From Apostichopus japonicus (Eukaryota > Echinodermata > Holothuroidea > Aspidochirotida > Stichopodidae): a DNA stretch of 64,000 nucleotides. Where the stretch lies: NCBI RefSeq assembly GCF_037975245.1, contig NC_092566.1, positions 2,420,001-2,484,000 of the forward strand. Direction: 5' to 3'. The position numbers and the translations under genes were made by a program. Below the pieces are notes generated by a model. That model did not search any database, was not told where the DNA came from, and worked only from the letters and a program-made list of their open reading frames with translations. Shown here in pieces: positions 1 through 11,290 of this stretch. How positions within the stretch are numbered: position 1 is the first letter of the stretch; every line of letters begins with the position of its first letter.

Positions 1-2460
1 TAACTCTCTGTTGCTTGCAAGTGACGTTTTGTTTGTGTCGCTACAAAATGCAGACAGTAATGTAATGTGATACCTTAATTGTTATCATAAGCTGGACCTG
101 AGATGTCCATCGCTGTATGGTTTGTATAATGTGCTGTGGGTATTGACCGCAGCTGTATGTACTGACTGTACACTAGTGTCTAATTACCCACAGTAGCAAG
201 CTGTGTGTATTTTCTGGGATCGATGGTGATGTTTAACACTTCTGTTACACCTCATTCGAAACCAGGTCAAATAACCAGCACTAGACGTTTCTTTTTGCAC
301 GAGTCTTCACACCCTTTAATCAGCGTCTGGATAATTTGAAATTTGAATATGAAATAATCTGATTTTGTTCGGCTCAGTGCTTTCTTTGACCTGTATTTAA
401 TAAATATACACAGTATTTATCATCTGCCCATCCACCAACTTCAAGACAACTGGAACTTGACTCTTTCTCAAATTATCACTTTCATTTCTCAAAATGTGTA
501 GATCTATAAGAGAATATATTTGGTGTAATTTTGATGAATTCTACGTGACCTTTCTTTTATCATATGCTGTTCAATAGTTGTATAACTTTCTTTGTGTTGT
601 ACATAGTAAGATAATTAATGCATAGGGTGCTCAAGGAAGATGTGTCACCTTCTTTTCTATGTTATCTTGTGTAAGTGTGATGAACATTCACTATGTTTAC
701 ATAGATACTGCATATGAATGGAACTACAGAACAAATCACATACAACAACAGTTCTGGATTTTTATTACAACATTTATTTTAAAGGAGATGAAAAGGTAAA
801 CATTTTTTGTTCTTTATTTAATTAATGAGTTATGAAAGATCATCATGATATCTAACAAGTCTAATAGCCAATGATAATGCCCAAAAATGAATTTTTGGAA
901 GCCTCAAGGAGGCATCCATTATTTCCCGCACTTTTGATCATCCTCTGACAAAGAAATCTGCTGCACCAATTTACACGCATTTCATCCTTGAATTAAATAA
1001 TAGATTTTTATGTAACTTAAATATAAAAAATAAATTATATAAATATATGAAAATTAAAAAGGTATTTTTCAAGCACAAATTAATAAATCTAATGCATATT
1101 TCAGAGCTTGGTTGTTTAACATCAGGATAGCTTTCACTGGGTCTCAGACTCAGATGTTTGCGACCACGCTGCTTTAAGGAATGTTCCAGTGGTGGTCTTT
1201 AAAATGCTTAGCAAAATGTTGGAAATTTTCTATACATGGAAAACAAAATATCAATTGCATAACATGATGAATGCATTTGACAGTAGCACTGTGAAGATGT
1301 GACCATGGTAACATCAGAAAGTTGCATGGTAATAAAAATATAAATAGAGAGACTACTGACTTTTAAGCACTGAACCGAAATTATAACGAGCTGGAAGATG
1401 AATTTATATTGGAATACATTGCAGATTTAAAATCTTATCATTGTGAAACATAATACGAAAGCAAAATCTACTTGGAAATTAAAGTACTGTGAAGATGGGG
1501 ACATGAGAAAGTTGAATGGTAATAAAATATAAATAGATTGACAGCTAACCAAATGAATAGGTAATATTTCATAGATAAATCAACAAGAAGATAGCAATAG
1601 GAAAAAGTCAAGCTATTAAACAATGTCTACTACCATATAGACCACTGCTGCTCTAAAGGATATTCTGGTGGTAATTGTCATCCTCATTGAAGCAGTGAAC
1701 AGTAATTATAACAAGCTGGAAGATGAATTTATATTAAATTGCAGAATAAAACATCTGTGATTGTGAAATATCATATAAAAGCAAATATCCAAATCTACTT
1801 GTTTACAAATTTGGTCAGTTCCTTGGTATTCATTCAATAACAAATTTACTGTTTCTTAAGTTTAATCTTATCTATTTCTTAAAATTACAAGGCACTGCTG
1901 ATGTGTAATTGACAAACCCGTTCTCGGCACCAATACTTAACATCCCCAACCAACAGATGAGAGAGCATACGTGGACATCTAACCATTTTCTCAAGTACAT
2001 GATAGCATCTCATGCATCAACACTGCAGTGCAGCTATGGTGACAGAGCTTGTGTATAAAGAGAACAGAACCTAATGCAATTTTACCAATTTGCAAAACAG
2101 AAATACCAAACCCATGGAATAACTCCATTCCACAACACTGAACAGCAGCGATTTTTGAATAGGAATAACTTGTGCCTTCACCAAAACAACAAAATTAAAC
2201 AACAAATGATATTTAAAATGCTATTACAAGTGTCACTGGTTTTGTAGTAAGTTTGATATCACTTTACTTAAAGGTTCGTTCTTAAATGGTGAAATTAAAC
2301 AACTGAATCAGCTAAGCAAGTTCACATATCACAACAAATGTACATATCATGTTATGTTTACTAACATGATTGACTTCAGTTCAAGTTGCTATTCTTATTA
2401 TCTCTCTCAGACAAAACAATGGTCAGTTCATAGCTTGAATATTTCTCATCGAAAAAAATG
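1..2460. other. Intergenic, no gene recognised; diverged local duplications
   Basis: I see no convincing coding exon or RNA gene here. The sequence is AT-rich. Between about 1285 and 1790 there are diverged local duplications: a block around GAGCTGGAAGATGAATTTAT occurs near 1390 and, with one change, near 1714, and a block beginning TGTGAAGATG occurs near 1290 and 1489. These look like fragments of one old repeat family. Confidence 0.5.
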
Positions 2461-2464
2461 GCTT

Positions 2465-2600
2465 AACATTACTTATAAAAAAAATAATAATAATAAGGCA
2501 TTTATATAGCACCATGAGTCCATGACTAAAACGATATTCGATGGTGCTTTACAAGGAAGAAATAAAACATGCAAATGAACAAAAACAGCAACAAGACAGA
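2465..2600. mobile_element. Retroposon 3'-tail-like fragment
   Basis: An AATAATAATAAG run is followed by CATTTATATAGCACC and then GGTGCTTTACAAGG. The order 'microsatellite tail, ATTTATATAGCGC-like box, GCGCTTTACA-like box' is common at the 3' ends of SINE/LINE retroposons in many animals. No full-length element can be drawn from this copy, so its family is left open. The open frame on the minus strand through it is low-complexity (F/L-rich) and not a gene. Confidence 0.35.
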
Positions 2601-3192
2601 AAAGAGAAAAAATATGATTACTTCAAATGCCACACTAAAGAGAACTGTCTTCAGAGCTATTTTGAAAGAGAAATAAGTAAGTAAAACATATATATAGTTA
2701 CTATTAATAACTAAAGAAGGTAAGATCAAGTTAAAAAGTAAAAGACAGAGAGCCTACCCATCGAAGGACTAGGCAACCACCTAACGACTCAAATTGCTGT
2801 TGTAAAGTTTTATTGCACGAGGGATAAATGAATTGCGGTGCAGGTTAGTCTTTGGTTGAGGGAGTCTTAGGGCAGGGTCAAGGGAAATGTAACATTTGGG
2901 TTGAAATTGGAAATGTAAAGAGCATGGTCAAATGTGGTATGGCTAGATAGTTAAAGAGAGTTAATGTCAAGAAATGTTTAACCAAGGTGTTAGCTACTTT
3001 TTATGCTAAAGTAAAGAGCAAGTGAACTAGTGTCCCTTCGTTACCAGTAAAGGAGGGATAATTGTTTACTGCTCAAGTTGTGCACAGATTCCTGGGAGTT
3101 TACTTGCTACGTGTTGTGTTCTAAGAATGGAATTGTTGACTTCCTGTTTATGTGAGGAAAACAACAGCTTGACTAGCATTAATAAAATCTGA

Positions 3193-3644
3193 CTATAAAA
3201 TCTGAAAATTAAATGGGTGACTATAGTCGTCCCAAACGGAGTTGAGCTTGGATTGTGGGAGACACTGGTAGACAAAATCAACCACAGACTGAGACCCCCC
3301 TACTAATATTTCAGCTTTTTTAATGATGTTGTCAACACGATCCCTTTCTGTCTTACTAACATAACCACCCCAACAAATGAGGCAGTATCTCCAAACTCCA
3401 CAGATGGTAGCATTATAGAACATATCTAAAATTTCTGTACGCACATCGAAAAGTGAAATGTGGACCGATTAGCAACCAAAGACAACAGGATGGTCCACAG
3501 CCTGGCCCCAGTAACAGAAAATACACAGTTGCCAAAACTGTTTGTGCGGGTGGTGGGAATGTTTAAAGTCGTAGCAGATATACTTCTTATACGGTATGAC
3601 GAAACATGCTTAGTAAACATCTTATTTATCATGTAAATACACAC
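3193..3644 (-). mobile_element. Non-LTR retrotransposon (CR1-like) reverse-transcriptase remnant
   Basis: Two minus-strand open frames carry LINE-type C-terminal protein signatures. The one at 3644-3426 contains TTRTNSFGNCVFSVTGARLW, matching the family pattern 'PRTRTKTYGDRAFSVAGPKLWNSLP' found at the end of CR1-group ORF2 proteins. The one at 3444-3193 contains YCLICWGGYVSKTERDRVDN, resembling the 'LTFCLVCWFGNLS..NRLQKIVK' segment of other LINE reverse transcriptases. The frames are broken and out of the usual order, so this is a decayed, possibly compound remnant. No intact RT catalytic motif is present. Confidence 0.6.
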
Positions 3645-3911
3645 ATAAATGCTATATGTACAGTAACTACAAACACTATCTTTCTGTTATCAGTAAAGTT
3701 AAAATTATGACAATGGAGTGTTGACAAGATTTGGCACCCCCCCCCCAAAAAAAAAAAAATCTTTGTACTAGAGGTGTCATTGGCTCTGTACAGCTGCATC
3801 TGTACTGACAGCTTATTATTAATCATAAAGATTTGCTATGCAATGGTCACCTCTAGCAGATGCCAAGATACCTCTGGGAGAGGGGTCGTACTAGATTGGA
3901 ATATTACATGC

Positions 3912-4078
3912 TTACTTTGAGAGCAATACCTGATGAGTTTCCCCTTTTTTTTCACTTTCATGTTTGGAATACTTTATTATATCATGTCCCTTTTCAGAAG
4001 TTTGGAGTTGAATTATATTTCGTTTGCAACATTTGTATGACCTGTGATATTTTACTGTTAAAAATATACACACCATTA
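3912..4078 (-). pseudogene. Displaced original 3' end of the LRR membrane-protein gene
   Basis: If the hAT-like element at 4087-5113 and one target-site copy are removed in silico, the LRR reading frame joins this segment in frame and stays open for 54 codons to TAA at 3912-3914. The joined residues first complete the membrane span (MVCIFLTV) and are followed at once by a basic stop-transfer region (KYHRSYKCCKRN) and a charged cytoplasmic tail rich in K, E, H and S. That is exactly what a type I membrane protein should have. In the present arrangement the segment is cut off from the gene by the element's stop codon. A plus-strand open frame at 3860-4237 is only its antisense shadow. Confidence 0.7.
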
Positions 4079-4086
4079 CACAGCAT
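4079..4086. repeat. Left 8-bp target-site duplication of the hAT-like element
   Basis: CACAGCAT immediately outside the left inverted repeat; its partner CACAGCCT is at 5114-5121. Seven of eight bases agree. Confidence 0.75.
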
Positions 4087-5113
4087 TAGTGTTTACACGG
4101 GTCCAAAAATCGGGAACCGGGTACCCGAGGGTCGTTACCCGTCGGGTATCCGGGTACCCGGAAAAAAATTTGTTTACCCGCGTGTATCACGATTTTCAAG
4201 AAATTACGTATTGGATGCTGTAATAAATGCATTATAATCTCTACTGACCATGTTTTCATGTTCAAATACGTAGGTGTAAGATAAGGTATAAAACCCCCCT
4301 CAATAATTTTTATTTGCTTCTGTTTCTTTCATTAACTTGTTAATAAATAAATTATTTAATTATAATTAGCATTACTACTAACATCGCACTGCCGCCGCTG
4401 CTTATGCTAGCTCGTGCACGTCTATTGGATCAAACCATATAAATATCCAGTTGAGCTCTTAACCTGTTTTTAATACTACTACTATCTATTATGCAGGCCC
4501 AGGGTTCGCATTAGCCGCGAGATTGCGCGATTCGCGCAATTTGATCACATTTGGAATAAACGATTAGTAAAAAGCCACTTGCGATTACTATTTTTTAGTT
4601 ATCCCGTCTATAATCCATAAACATCGCGTAAAATTCCTTGTCAGCCTTTCCTTCTTTGAAATAATCGAATGAATAAATATTAATTTCTTCCACATGGTAG
4701 CCTATCACCACACTATGTCAATGAGAAATCTAGCTAAGCCTAACTATCTGTTTATTTGCTGGAGTTGTGACGCAGTTATAAGACATCTATGAAATACTTT
4801 CGTTATTGCTGTTACGTTTGACCACATGGTTGCCTAACACCACACTAAGTCAATGGGGGTAGTCTAGCCTAGCCATCTGTTTATTAGCTGAAATTGTGAC
4901 GCAGTTATAAGATATCTATGGAAAGCTTTCGTTATTGCTGTTATCTTCGAACACATGGTAGCCTAACAACACACTAAGTCAATGGGAAATCAGCCTAACC
5001 ATCGGTTTGCAATTTTTTTTTAAACTATCACACTTTGCGTATGATTCGGGTAATAAATTGGAACAGGATAGTACCACATCGGGCGGGTACCCGGGTAACC
5101 CATGCAAACACTA
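4087..5113. mobile_element. Non-autonomous hAT-like DNA transposon, about 1.03 kb
   Basis: The ends are inverted repeats starting TAGTGTTTACACGGGT at the left and, on the complementary strand, TAGTGTTTGCATGGGT at the right; sub-terminal ACCCGGGTACCCG-type motifs occur at both ends. The flanks are CACAGCAT (4079-4086) and CACAGCCT (5114-5121), an 8-bp target-site duplication with one mismatch, as expected for the hAT superfamily. No transposase is encoded. Inside, a tandem repeat of about 130 bp (2-3 copies, starting at CACATGGTAGCC near 4691, 4822 and 4952) makes up much of the right half. Confidence 0.8.
4691..5010. repeat. Tandem repeat, period about 130 bp, inside the hAT-like element
   Basis: Blocks beginning CACATGGTAGCC, CACATGGTTGCC and CACATGGTAGCC near 4691, 4822 and 4952. 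Each has downstream matches such as ACACTAAGTCAATGGG, and the first two also share GTGACGCAGTTATAAGA. The third copy is incomplete. Confidence 0.75.
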
Positions 5114-5969
5114 CACAGCCTATGAAAATACATGATATAATTATAGCTGCGATCGGTGCCAGTTGTGCTGAATTAGGTTTGGCTGATGTATTTGTAGCAA
5201 ATGATGTTGGTGTAGATGTTGGTGTGGTAGAGTGTGTTTCTGAATTTACCTGGTCTATGCAAATAAGTCTGTTTGTAAAATTATTAGTCTGTAACAACAT
5301 TTCCACTGTCTTATTCAAGAAAAAAATTTCTGCTCTTTTGCTTTCAAAAGTCACAATAGCAGACCCTCTGCCACACATCAAATGCACTGCTACAGGGCCT
5401 TCCAATGTAACATTAAAACAATTAGAACATGGACATGGAAGTTTTTTAAGTGGAGTTCCACTAAATCTTACCTGGTTCAATTTATCATTTTTTTCAAATG
5501 CAGCCTCATCTATCGCAAATAGGTTTGGACAATTTTTAACAGACAAGATTTTCAAATTGGGCAAATCAATTGTAGAGTTATTTGAAAATTGTTCTAAGGG
5601 GTTGTCGTTCATTGATAAGAACTCTAAGTCACCATTTATTAACTTAGGCATTACAACAAATTTATTTCCATCTAAGAACACTTCTCTTAGGTTGACAACA
5701 TTCTGGAACACAGTTGGTGACAAGCTTCTCAATCTATTGCCTGTCAAGTTAATAATTTCACAGGTCATATGATGGAATGCATCCTCACAGACGTGTTCAT
5801 AGCCTTGATGACTGAAATCGCATCGCGTACTACCATCAAACAGGGCTCTTTTGACATCATCTGCATCTAAGACTGAGTCTTTTGGACTTCTATCGCCAGG
5901 TGAACAAACCGGTATATCTGCATATGCAGCAGCTGATATGGCAATTAGAAACCCCAGAACTTGAAGCAT
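5028..5969 (-). CDS. Leucine-rich-repeat type I membrane protein, C-terminus replaced by a transposon
   Basis: A single open frame of 313 codons. Residues 1-17 form a signal peptide (hydrophobic, ending ..AAAYA). A cysteine-containing N-terminal part (C22, C50, C61, C70) is followed by about five leucine-rich repeats from roughly 72 to 178 (for example NLTGNRLRSLSPTVF and LPNLKILSVKNCPNL). A short cysteine cluster (C179, C181, C184, C199) resembles a degenerate LRR C-cap. A Ser/Thr/Pro-rich stalk spans about 243-268, with several N-glycosylation sequons, then a hydrophobic segment from about 271. Predicted role: extracellular binding or adhesion; the ligand is unknown. A hAT-like element begins at codon 286, so residues 287-313 and the stop are transposon sequence. 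Without the element the frame continues 54 codons to a stop at 3912-3914. The closest named family is not identifiable by eye. I chose this ATG because it directly precedes the signal peptide. Confidence 0.75.
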   Translation of the reverse strand: MLQVLGFLIAISAAAYADIPVCSPGDRSPKDSVLDADDVKRALFDGSTRCDFSHQGYEHVCEDAFHHMTCEIINLTGNRLRSLSPTVFQNVVNLREVFLDGNKFVVMPKLINGDLEFLSMNDNPLEQFSNNSTIDLPNLKILSVKNCPNLFAIDEAAFEKNDKLNQVRFSGTPLKKLPCPCSNCFNVTLEGPVAVHLMCGRGSAIVTFESKRAEIFFLNKTVEMLLQTNNFTNRLICIDQVNSETHSTTPTSTPTSFATNTSAKPNSAQLAPIAAIIISCIFIGCVVFAWVTRVPARCGTILFQFITRIIRKV

Positions 5970-7790
5970 TTTACCTCCTCGTAGGTTCCTTCCTACAAAT
6001 GATGGGAAGTGAGAAAAAATGTATATATCAGCAACTACAGAGGCTATGAATAGTGAATATTGATTAAAGGTTGATTGTGGGATTGAAAAATATCTGTTAT
6101 CATCAAAAATTTAGCTGATGGATAGCCTGACAACCAACAAACTTCTGCCCTACAGTAGCTAATATATGGCTGGCCTACATACATCTGCATTATGTACTAT
6201 TAATTGGACAACAGTTGTTGTATTGCAAACAAACTGAGCTGCTTTTAACACACAGACAATGAACCAAATAAATGTTATAGGCAATGAATGGGTGCTTTAA
6301 GTTTAACAAATTATTCTTTATCATACCCAATGCAAATACAGACATGTTTTTGTAAAATGCAGAAATAAATACAGAGTACATATCATCAATGATTCTAGCA
6401 TTCAAGTGTGAGAGTTTGATTCAACACTTCCATCTGTACCAGTCAGTATACTGTCTAGGCAAAGCAACCATTTTCTTTTTTTCTCTCTCACAACTCAAAA
6501 TATCCCTTTGACCTATCAAATAGTGCCAATATGTTGTGAGTTGTGACCAATGAAGCCTTGGGTTAAACCTTGCCTTTTTAATGACAGCCCAGTCAATGAA
6601 CTTATGATACGATATCAGTGGTCAAAAATATAATCATATCACAGTGATACCAAATGTAAGGATATGGTATTAGAGAGACTGCCAATTCACAAAACTTGTT
6701 TGTTGATCTGTTGAGCTATAAGTAATGCAAACAACATCAGTGTATGAGACCATTGGCAAACTCTGCAGTCAATACAAAAAATAGTCTGAACTGCCATGTC
6801 TGTAAAAATTGGTTTGCAACATTTTGAATCATTTTGCATGTAAAAGAAAAAACAAACAGATTCAAGCCCCTTGCTTTAATTTTGTTTATATGGCAAAAAT
6901 ATTTTCATTTTGCCTTGAAATGATTACCCGATATACATGATTGGTCTAATGCAGGACTCAAACAAATCCTATGCGCTGGGTGCCTGAAGCTCCTTGTTAC
7001 TGTATTCCCACTACCAAACTTCATTTTCGAAATGCCCATCAAGTAACCAACATTCAAAGTTGCCAACTTTCTTTGTCACGCCGTAACTTTCATTAGTCTA
7101 GCCTAGCTCTGTATTGCCCAAGTGCACACAGCATACATCACAATTAAAACTGAACATACCTTGCCAACAGGTCTTGCGCATGCACAAATTTTCAGTAAGA
7201 ATCCAAGAAACATTTTACAGAATCAAAGTCATGTATAAACATCGCATATATGCAGAGCCTCAAACAATACACCATGGTCACCCACATTTAAAATGAACAG
7301 TAAGAAGGACCATGTGAAATACATTTGATAAAAACTGTGTAGCCTCACTAGCATGCACAGTGCTCCTGGGGCCCCGGTGAGAATAGAAATTTCAACATGT
7401 GGAAAACCCCCACTTTCACCCCGACTCCAAAATTGTGTTTATTTTGAATAGCTGCAAAGAATATTATGGATTGCACTTTTGATGCCTTCAAATATATACT
7501 TAGTGAAAATATAACATTGTTTAATGTGAAATGGGGTGCAATTGCCTACCTCAGTTTTCAGAAAGTGGTCCGATGCTGGGGTATACACTCTCGTCTGTCG
7601 AATGACTTCAAATGGTGGTCCCGGGAGCAGGAATGGGAGCAAATTCACACCTCTGCCTCCTCTATCTGCCTCTGTTATCCTTTGAACACTTTATTTAATT
7701 GAAAAGAGAAGGCTTGAAATTAGCCAGTGTTCATCCACGATATTACACTGATAGGGTCTCAAATAAGCTAATCTAAGGCTTCCTGATCCT
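5970..7790. other. Upstream flank of the LRR gene; no gene recognised
   Basis: No coding exon stands out on either strand. On the minus strand a possible 3' splice site (TTTGTAG then GAAGGAACC) lies about 25 bases before the LRR start codon, so a 5'-UTR intron is possible but unproven. Short open frames here show no recognisable domain. Confidence 0.4.
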
Positions 7791-8170
7791 TGGGTCTCTA
7801 AACTAAACTAATTGTATTACTACTATAGTTTGTATATGGTTGCTGCGGTCATACTAATTAGCGTCAACAGGCCGATTTCATGACAACTCAAGACAACAAG
7901 TGTAAAATACCATCAAATACAATGGTTGTAATCAGAGTGTATCTGGAAACACGTTTAAAACTGACTGAAGCCATCGTGCCCTGGGTCTCTAAACTAACTA
8001 ATTGTATTACTACTATAGTTTGTATATGGTTGCCGCCGTCATACTAATTAGCGTCAACAGGCCGATTTCACGACAACTCAAGACAACAAGTGTAAAATAC
8101 CATCAAATACAATGGTTGTAATCAGAGTGTATCTGGAAACACGTTTAAAACTGACTGAAGCCATGGTGCC
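7791..8170. repeat. Tandem duplication, two copies of about 190 bp
   Basis: Two adjacent copies begin TGGGTCTCTAAACTAA near 7791 and 7982 and end GACTGAAGCCATSGTGCC near 7980 and 8170. They differ by a few substitutions and a small indel, so the duplication is fairly recent. The open frames across the second copy have no recognisable domain. Confidence 0.85.
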
Positions 8171-8850
8171 TTCTTTTTTTCACAGGAAAAAATATGTTTT
8201 TCATAAAAATAGTCAACTTTCTCCGGCCGTAGAATTGGACGACGTGATGCTATTGCGCTTGCGCAATGACTTTGGACCGCACCATTATGATATGGGTTGG
8301 TTTGTGTAAGGGTTTGCGAACTACCTTTGTGTACAGTGTTGGTAAGGTGCAGAGCCGAATATTTAGAATGAACGGCTCTGGTTAGGCGGGTTGACGTAGT
8401 AAGAAAGCACCAAAGTAGTATGATGAATGAACTCCAAATCAAATCATTGAATGTTTTTAAAATAATGAATATTTCTTATTGTTTTTCCATTGTAATTTAC
8501 ATATGTTTTTATTAATTTTTACAGTCTTGCTAACTATTATTTTGTCTGGTTTTATTATTCTCTCCGTGTATTTTCTTCTGTATAAGTCTTTGCTTATTTT
8601 ACTTTTGACGTCTTGTAAAGACATTGACACGAGTTTTGGCAAAGAACACCTTCAATTCAATTCTCTTCTCTTATTTTTAGTAACTTAACAGTTGCACTGG
8701 AGTGACATGCAATATCAGTTTAACATGTTCCAAACAGTTCAGGATTACATTGGGGTATGTCCTGTGGGTCAGTTTGTGAGGAATCTGCTGAGCTAAACAA
8801 AAATAGTTTTCATCACTTTTCAGAGCCAGAGACGAAAAAACCCTCACCGC

Positions 8851-8931
8851 TAACCCTTCTATGGATGATGTTTCTGCAGGTAGGGCAAGCCAGACCAAGT
8901 GGACTGTGATCAGGGATACCAATAATACCTG
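8851..8931 (-). other. Possible small coding exon with hydrophobic (signal-peptide-like) content
   Basis: On the minus strand, a good acceptor (ATTTTCTTGCAG) is followed by about 80 open bases encoding VLLVSLITVHLVWLALPAET and then a donor-like GCG|GTGAGG. The hydrophobic run followed by ALPAE resembles a signal peptide, but there is no ATG in it, so it would need an upstream exon. It could equally be chance; the only nearby gene on this strand is the LRR gene 2.9 kb downstream. Confidence 0.2.
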
Positions 8932-8934
8932 CAA

Positions 8935-9905
8935 GAAAATTGCTCATATGTGTATTTACACACTGCACCGTGCATACTGAAATCTCTAAAAATACATCTT
9001 TATGGACCTAAAATGATAATTGCATATAATTCTGTTGTGGTTTATATTGTGACGACTATGAAAAGTATCATTTTGGTAATAAAAAAAAATTCATCTCTCA
9101 CTTAAGGTGGCATACTCCTATTAGAGTCTATATCAATCCGCTCGATTGTTCTCCTTCAGGAAAAGTGCCAAAAAGCAGCAGGAGAACATCTTTTGTGACC
9201 TGTTATCAATCATAATCTAGTTTTTTGTGGCTTGCATGTTGAAGAGCATGAATGGAAGTACATGTGGTGAGAAAATTGGGTCAATTGAGGCAATTTTAGA
9301 CCCCTTTAGGCCTCCCAGGAGCAGCGTAGGAAATTTGTTTACCACTGAGTGAAGAGGTTTGTTTACAAGTGACGAAAACTTCCGGCTCGGATAGCAAAAA
9401 ATTTTCATGGTCATGGTACGGAAAATTGATGGTGCCATGAAAGGCCAACTTGTCAGCTATCCGGTGATGGGTAGCGTTTAGCTAGTGAAAACTTCTATCT
9501 AGACTTAAAGAGACCACTTTACTTTTGTGATTTAGTGTGTAAGTCAATGGGGCTTTTAATGGGCGTATGCTACCTGAAATATGGCTAGGCTAAGGTTGGC
9601 CTACGGCATATATACGTTTGGCTCGTTAGGTTATGACTTAGCACTTTTACAATAACAAAAAATGTTAAACTTTTATTATGACTATTCAGGTGATAAGTAT
9701 TATTTTTAATCTTACCCAAGTTTTCTCGATATATTTCAATGGGTGAAGAAACTTAATTGTGTTTGTAGCGAAATAAAAAGCAGTAGTGAGTATTCTGATC
9801 TATTCTTCTCTGATTAAACACCTGTTGCCTCTTTCTGTTGAAAAACGATTGAGGTTGAGTTTATATGGAACGCGAAATTTTAGTACTGTTCTGCTGGAAG
9901 GAAGC
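8935..9905. other. No gene recognised
   Basis: AT-rich sequence without a supported exon, RNA gene or repeat with clear ends. Confidence 0.4.
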
Positions 9906-9917
9906 AGGACACTTCGC

Positions 9918-10040
9918 CCAACAACCATTTCGCCCAACTGCCATTTCGCCCAACCTTACCATTTCGCCCAACCAGCCTGGTCATTTCACCCAACCAGCCT
10001 GGTCATTTCGCCCAACCAGCCTGGTCATTTCGCCCAACCT
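9918..10040 (+). repeat. 22-bp minisatellite array, left arm
   Basis: About five units built on CATTTCGCCCAAC with variable CAGCCTGGT spacers; the first units lack the full spacer. The short open frames rich in 'FRPTSLVISPNQPGH' are translations of this repeat, not proteins. Confidence 0.9.
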
Positions 10041-10063
10041 TGATTAAATATAATGATACTTCA

Positions 10064-10800
10064 AAAGGAAACGTTCGGGAATTGTTAACGTTACAGGATA
10101 TGAACCGAATATTAAGGAAACTTGAGGATCGATCAGTGTGTTAGGGGTTAGGTTTGATAGTAAACGTTCGAATATTAAGGAATATTAAGGAAACTTGCAG
10201 TCCTTTACTTTGTATAACTTTAGTAAGGAAACGTTCAGGAATTTTTAACGTTACAGGAATCTTGAGGATGGATCAGTGTTTTAGGGGTTAGGTTTGATAG
10301 GGTTGGTAGTAAACGTTCGGGAATTGTTAACGTTACAGGATATGAACCGAATATTAAGGAAACTTAAGGATGGTTCAGTGTGTTATGGGTTAGGTTTGAT
10401 AGTAAATGTTCGAATATTAAGGAATATTAAGGAAACTTGCAGTCCTTTAATTGTATAACTTTAGTAAGGAAACGTTCGGGAATTTTTAACGTTACAGGAA
10501 TCTTGAGGATGGATCAGTGTTTTAGGGGTTAGGTTTGATAGGTTTGGTAGTAAACGTTCGGGAATTGTTAACGTTACGGGATACGAACCGAGTATTAAGG
10601 AAACTTGAAGTCCGACGGTGGTTAAACTGATTACATATGTGATTACATAAGTGGTTACATTGATAAAGTAGTTACATTGATTAAATATAGTAGGCCTACT
10701 TCAATATTACGGACCGTTTTTTTTTTTTTCCAATTTAATAAGGAAACGTTCGGGAATTGTTAGTCAGTAGGATGGATCAGTGTTTCAGGGGTTAGGTTTG
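10064..10800. repeat. Tandem repeat of about 243 bp inside the element
   Basis: AACGTTCGGGAATTGTTAAC begins near 10,070, 10,312 and 10,555. Between them are matching blocks (TTAGGGGTTAGGTTTGATAG and AATATTAAGGAAACTTG). A truncated copy follows near 10,745. Confidence 0.85.
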
Positions 10801-11040
10801 ATAGGTTTTTATGAAGACCGATTCCCCTGTGTTTGTATAATAATATAACTTCCATTGTATGCGTAGGCTAAACGCCTAAAGTAGTGTAATCCTAAATAAC
10901 TGCTCAGACTCCGATCGATATCGAGTGAATCTCACTTTTTTATTTACCTATTACGAAGTTACCTAACCCAAAATAAATCAAATTGAACTATAGTGGAATA
11001 GAAAAGTAATATTATTCTGACTGAATATTAGTAAAAATAA

Positions 11041-11290
11041 GGTTGGGTGAAATGACCAACACGGTTGGGCGAAATGACCAACACGGTTGGGCGAAATGAC
11101 CATGCTGGTTGGGCGAAATGACTATGATGGTTGGGCGAAATGACCATGCTGGTTGGGCGAAATGACCAGGCTGGTTGGGCGAAATGACTATGATGGTTGG
11201 GCGAAATGACCATGCTGGTTGGGCGAAATGACCAGGCTGGTTGGGCGAAATGACCAGGCTGGTTGGGCGAAATGGTTGTTGGGCGAAGTG
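11041..11290 (-). repeat. 22-bp minisatellite array, right arm (inverted)
   Basis: About eleven units of GGTTGGGCGAAATGACCA followed by a 4-6 base variable piece (ACAC, TGCT, TGAT, GGCT). It is the inverse complement of the left arm and ends with the same terminal CACTTCGCCC motif inverted. Confidence 0.9.

Larger units (their letters stand above)
9906..11290. mobile_element. Element with minisatellite inverted ends (TTTCGCCCAAC repeats)
   Basis: The left end reads CACTTCGCCCAACAACC and the right end is its exact inverse complement; the match continues for about 29 bases. Behind each end is an array of about 22-bp units: TTTCGCCCAACCAGCCTGGTCA type at 9930-10040, and the same unit inverted (GGTTGGGCGAAATGACCA type) at 11041-11275. 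The interior (10,064-10,800) is itself a tandem repeat of about 243 bp. The whole behaves as a non-autonomous DNA element; its superfamily is uncertain. AAGCAGG occurs near both outer edges but is offset by a few bases on the right, so I do not claim a target-site duplication. Confidence 0.6.

Noticed and set aside
3860-4237. 125-codon plus-strand open frame
   Set aside because: Crosses the transposon boundary and is antisense to the displaced tail of the LRR gene.
5035-5772. 245-codon plus-strand open frame
   Set aside because: Antisense shadow of the LRR gene; the minus strand has the signal peptide, leucine repeats, sequons and stalk, and the plus frame has no domain.
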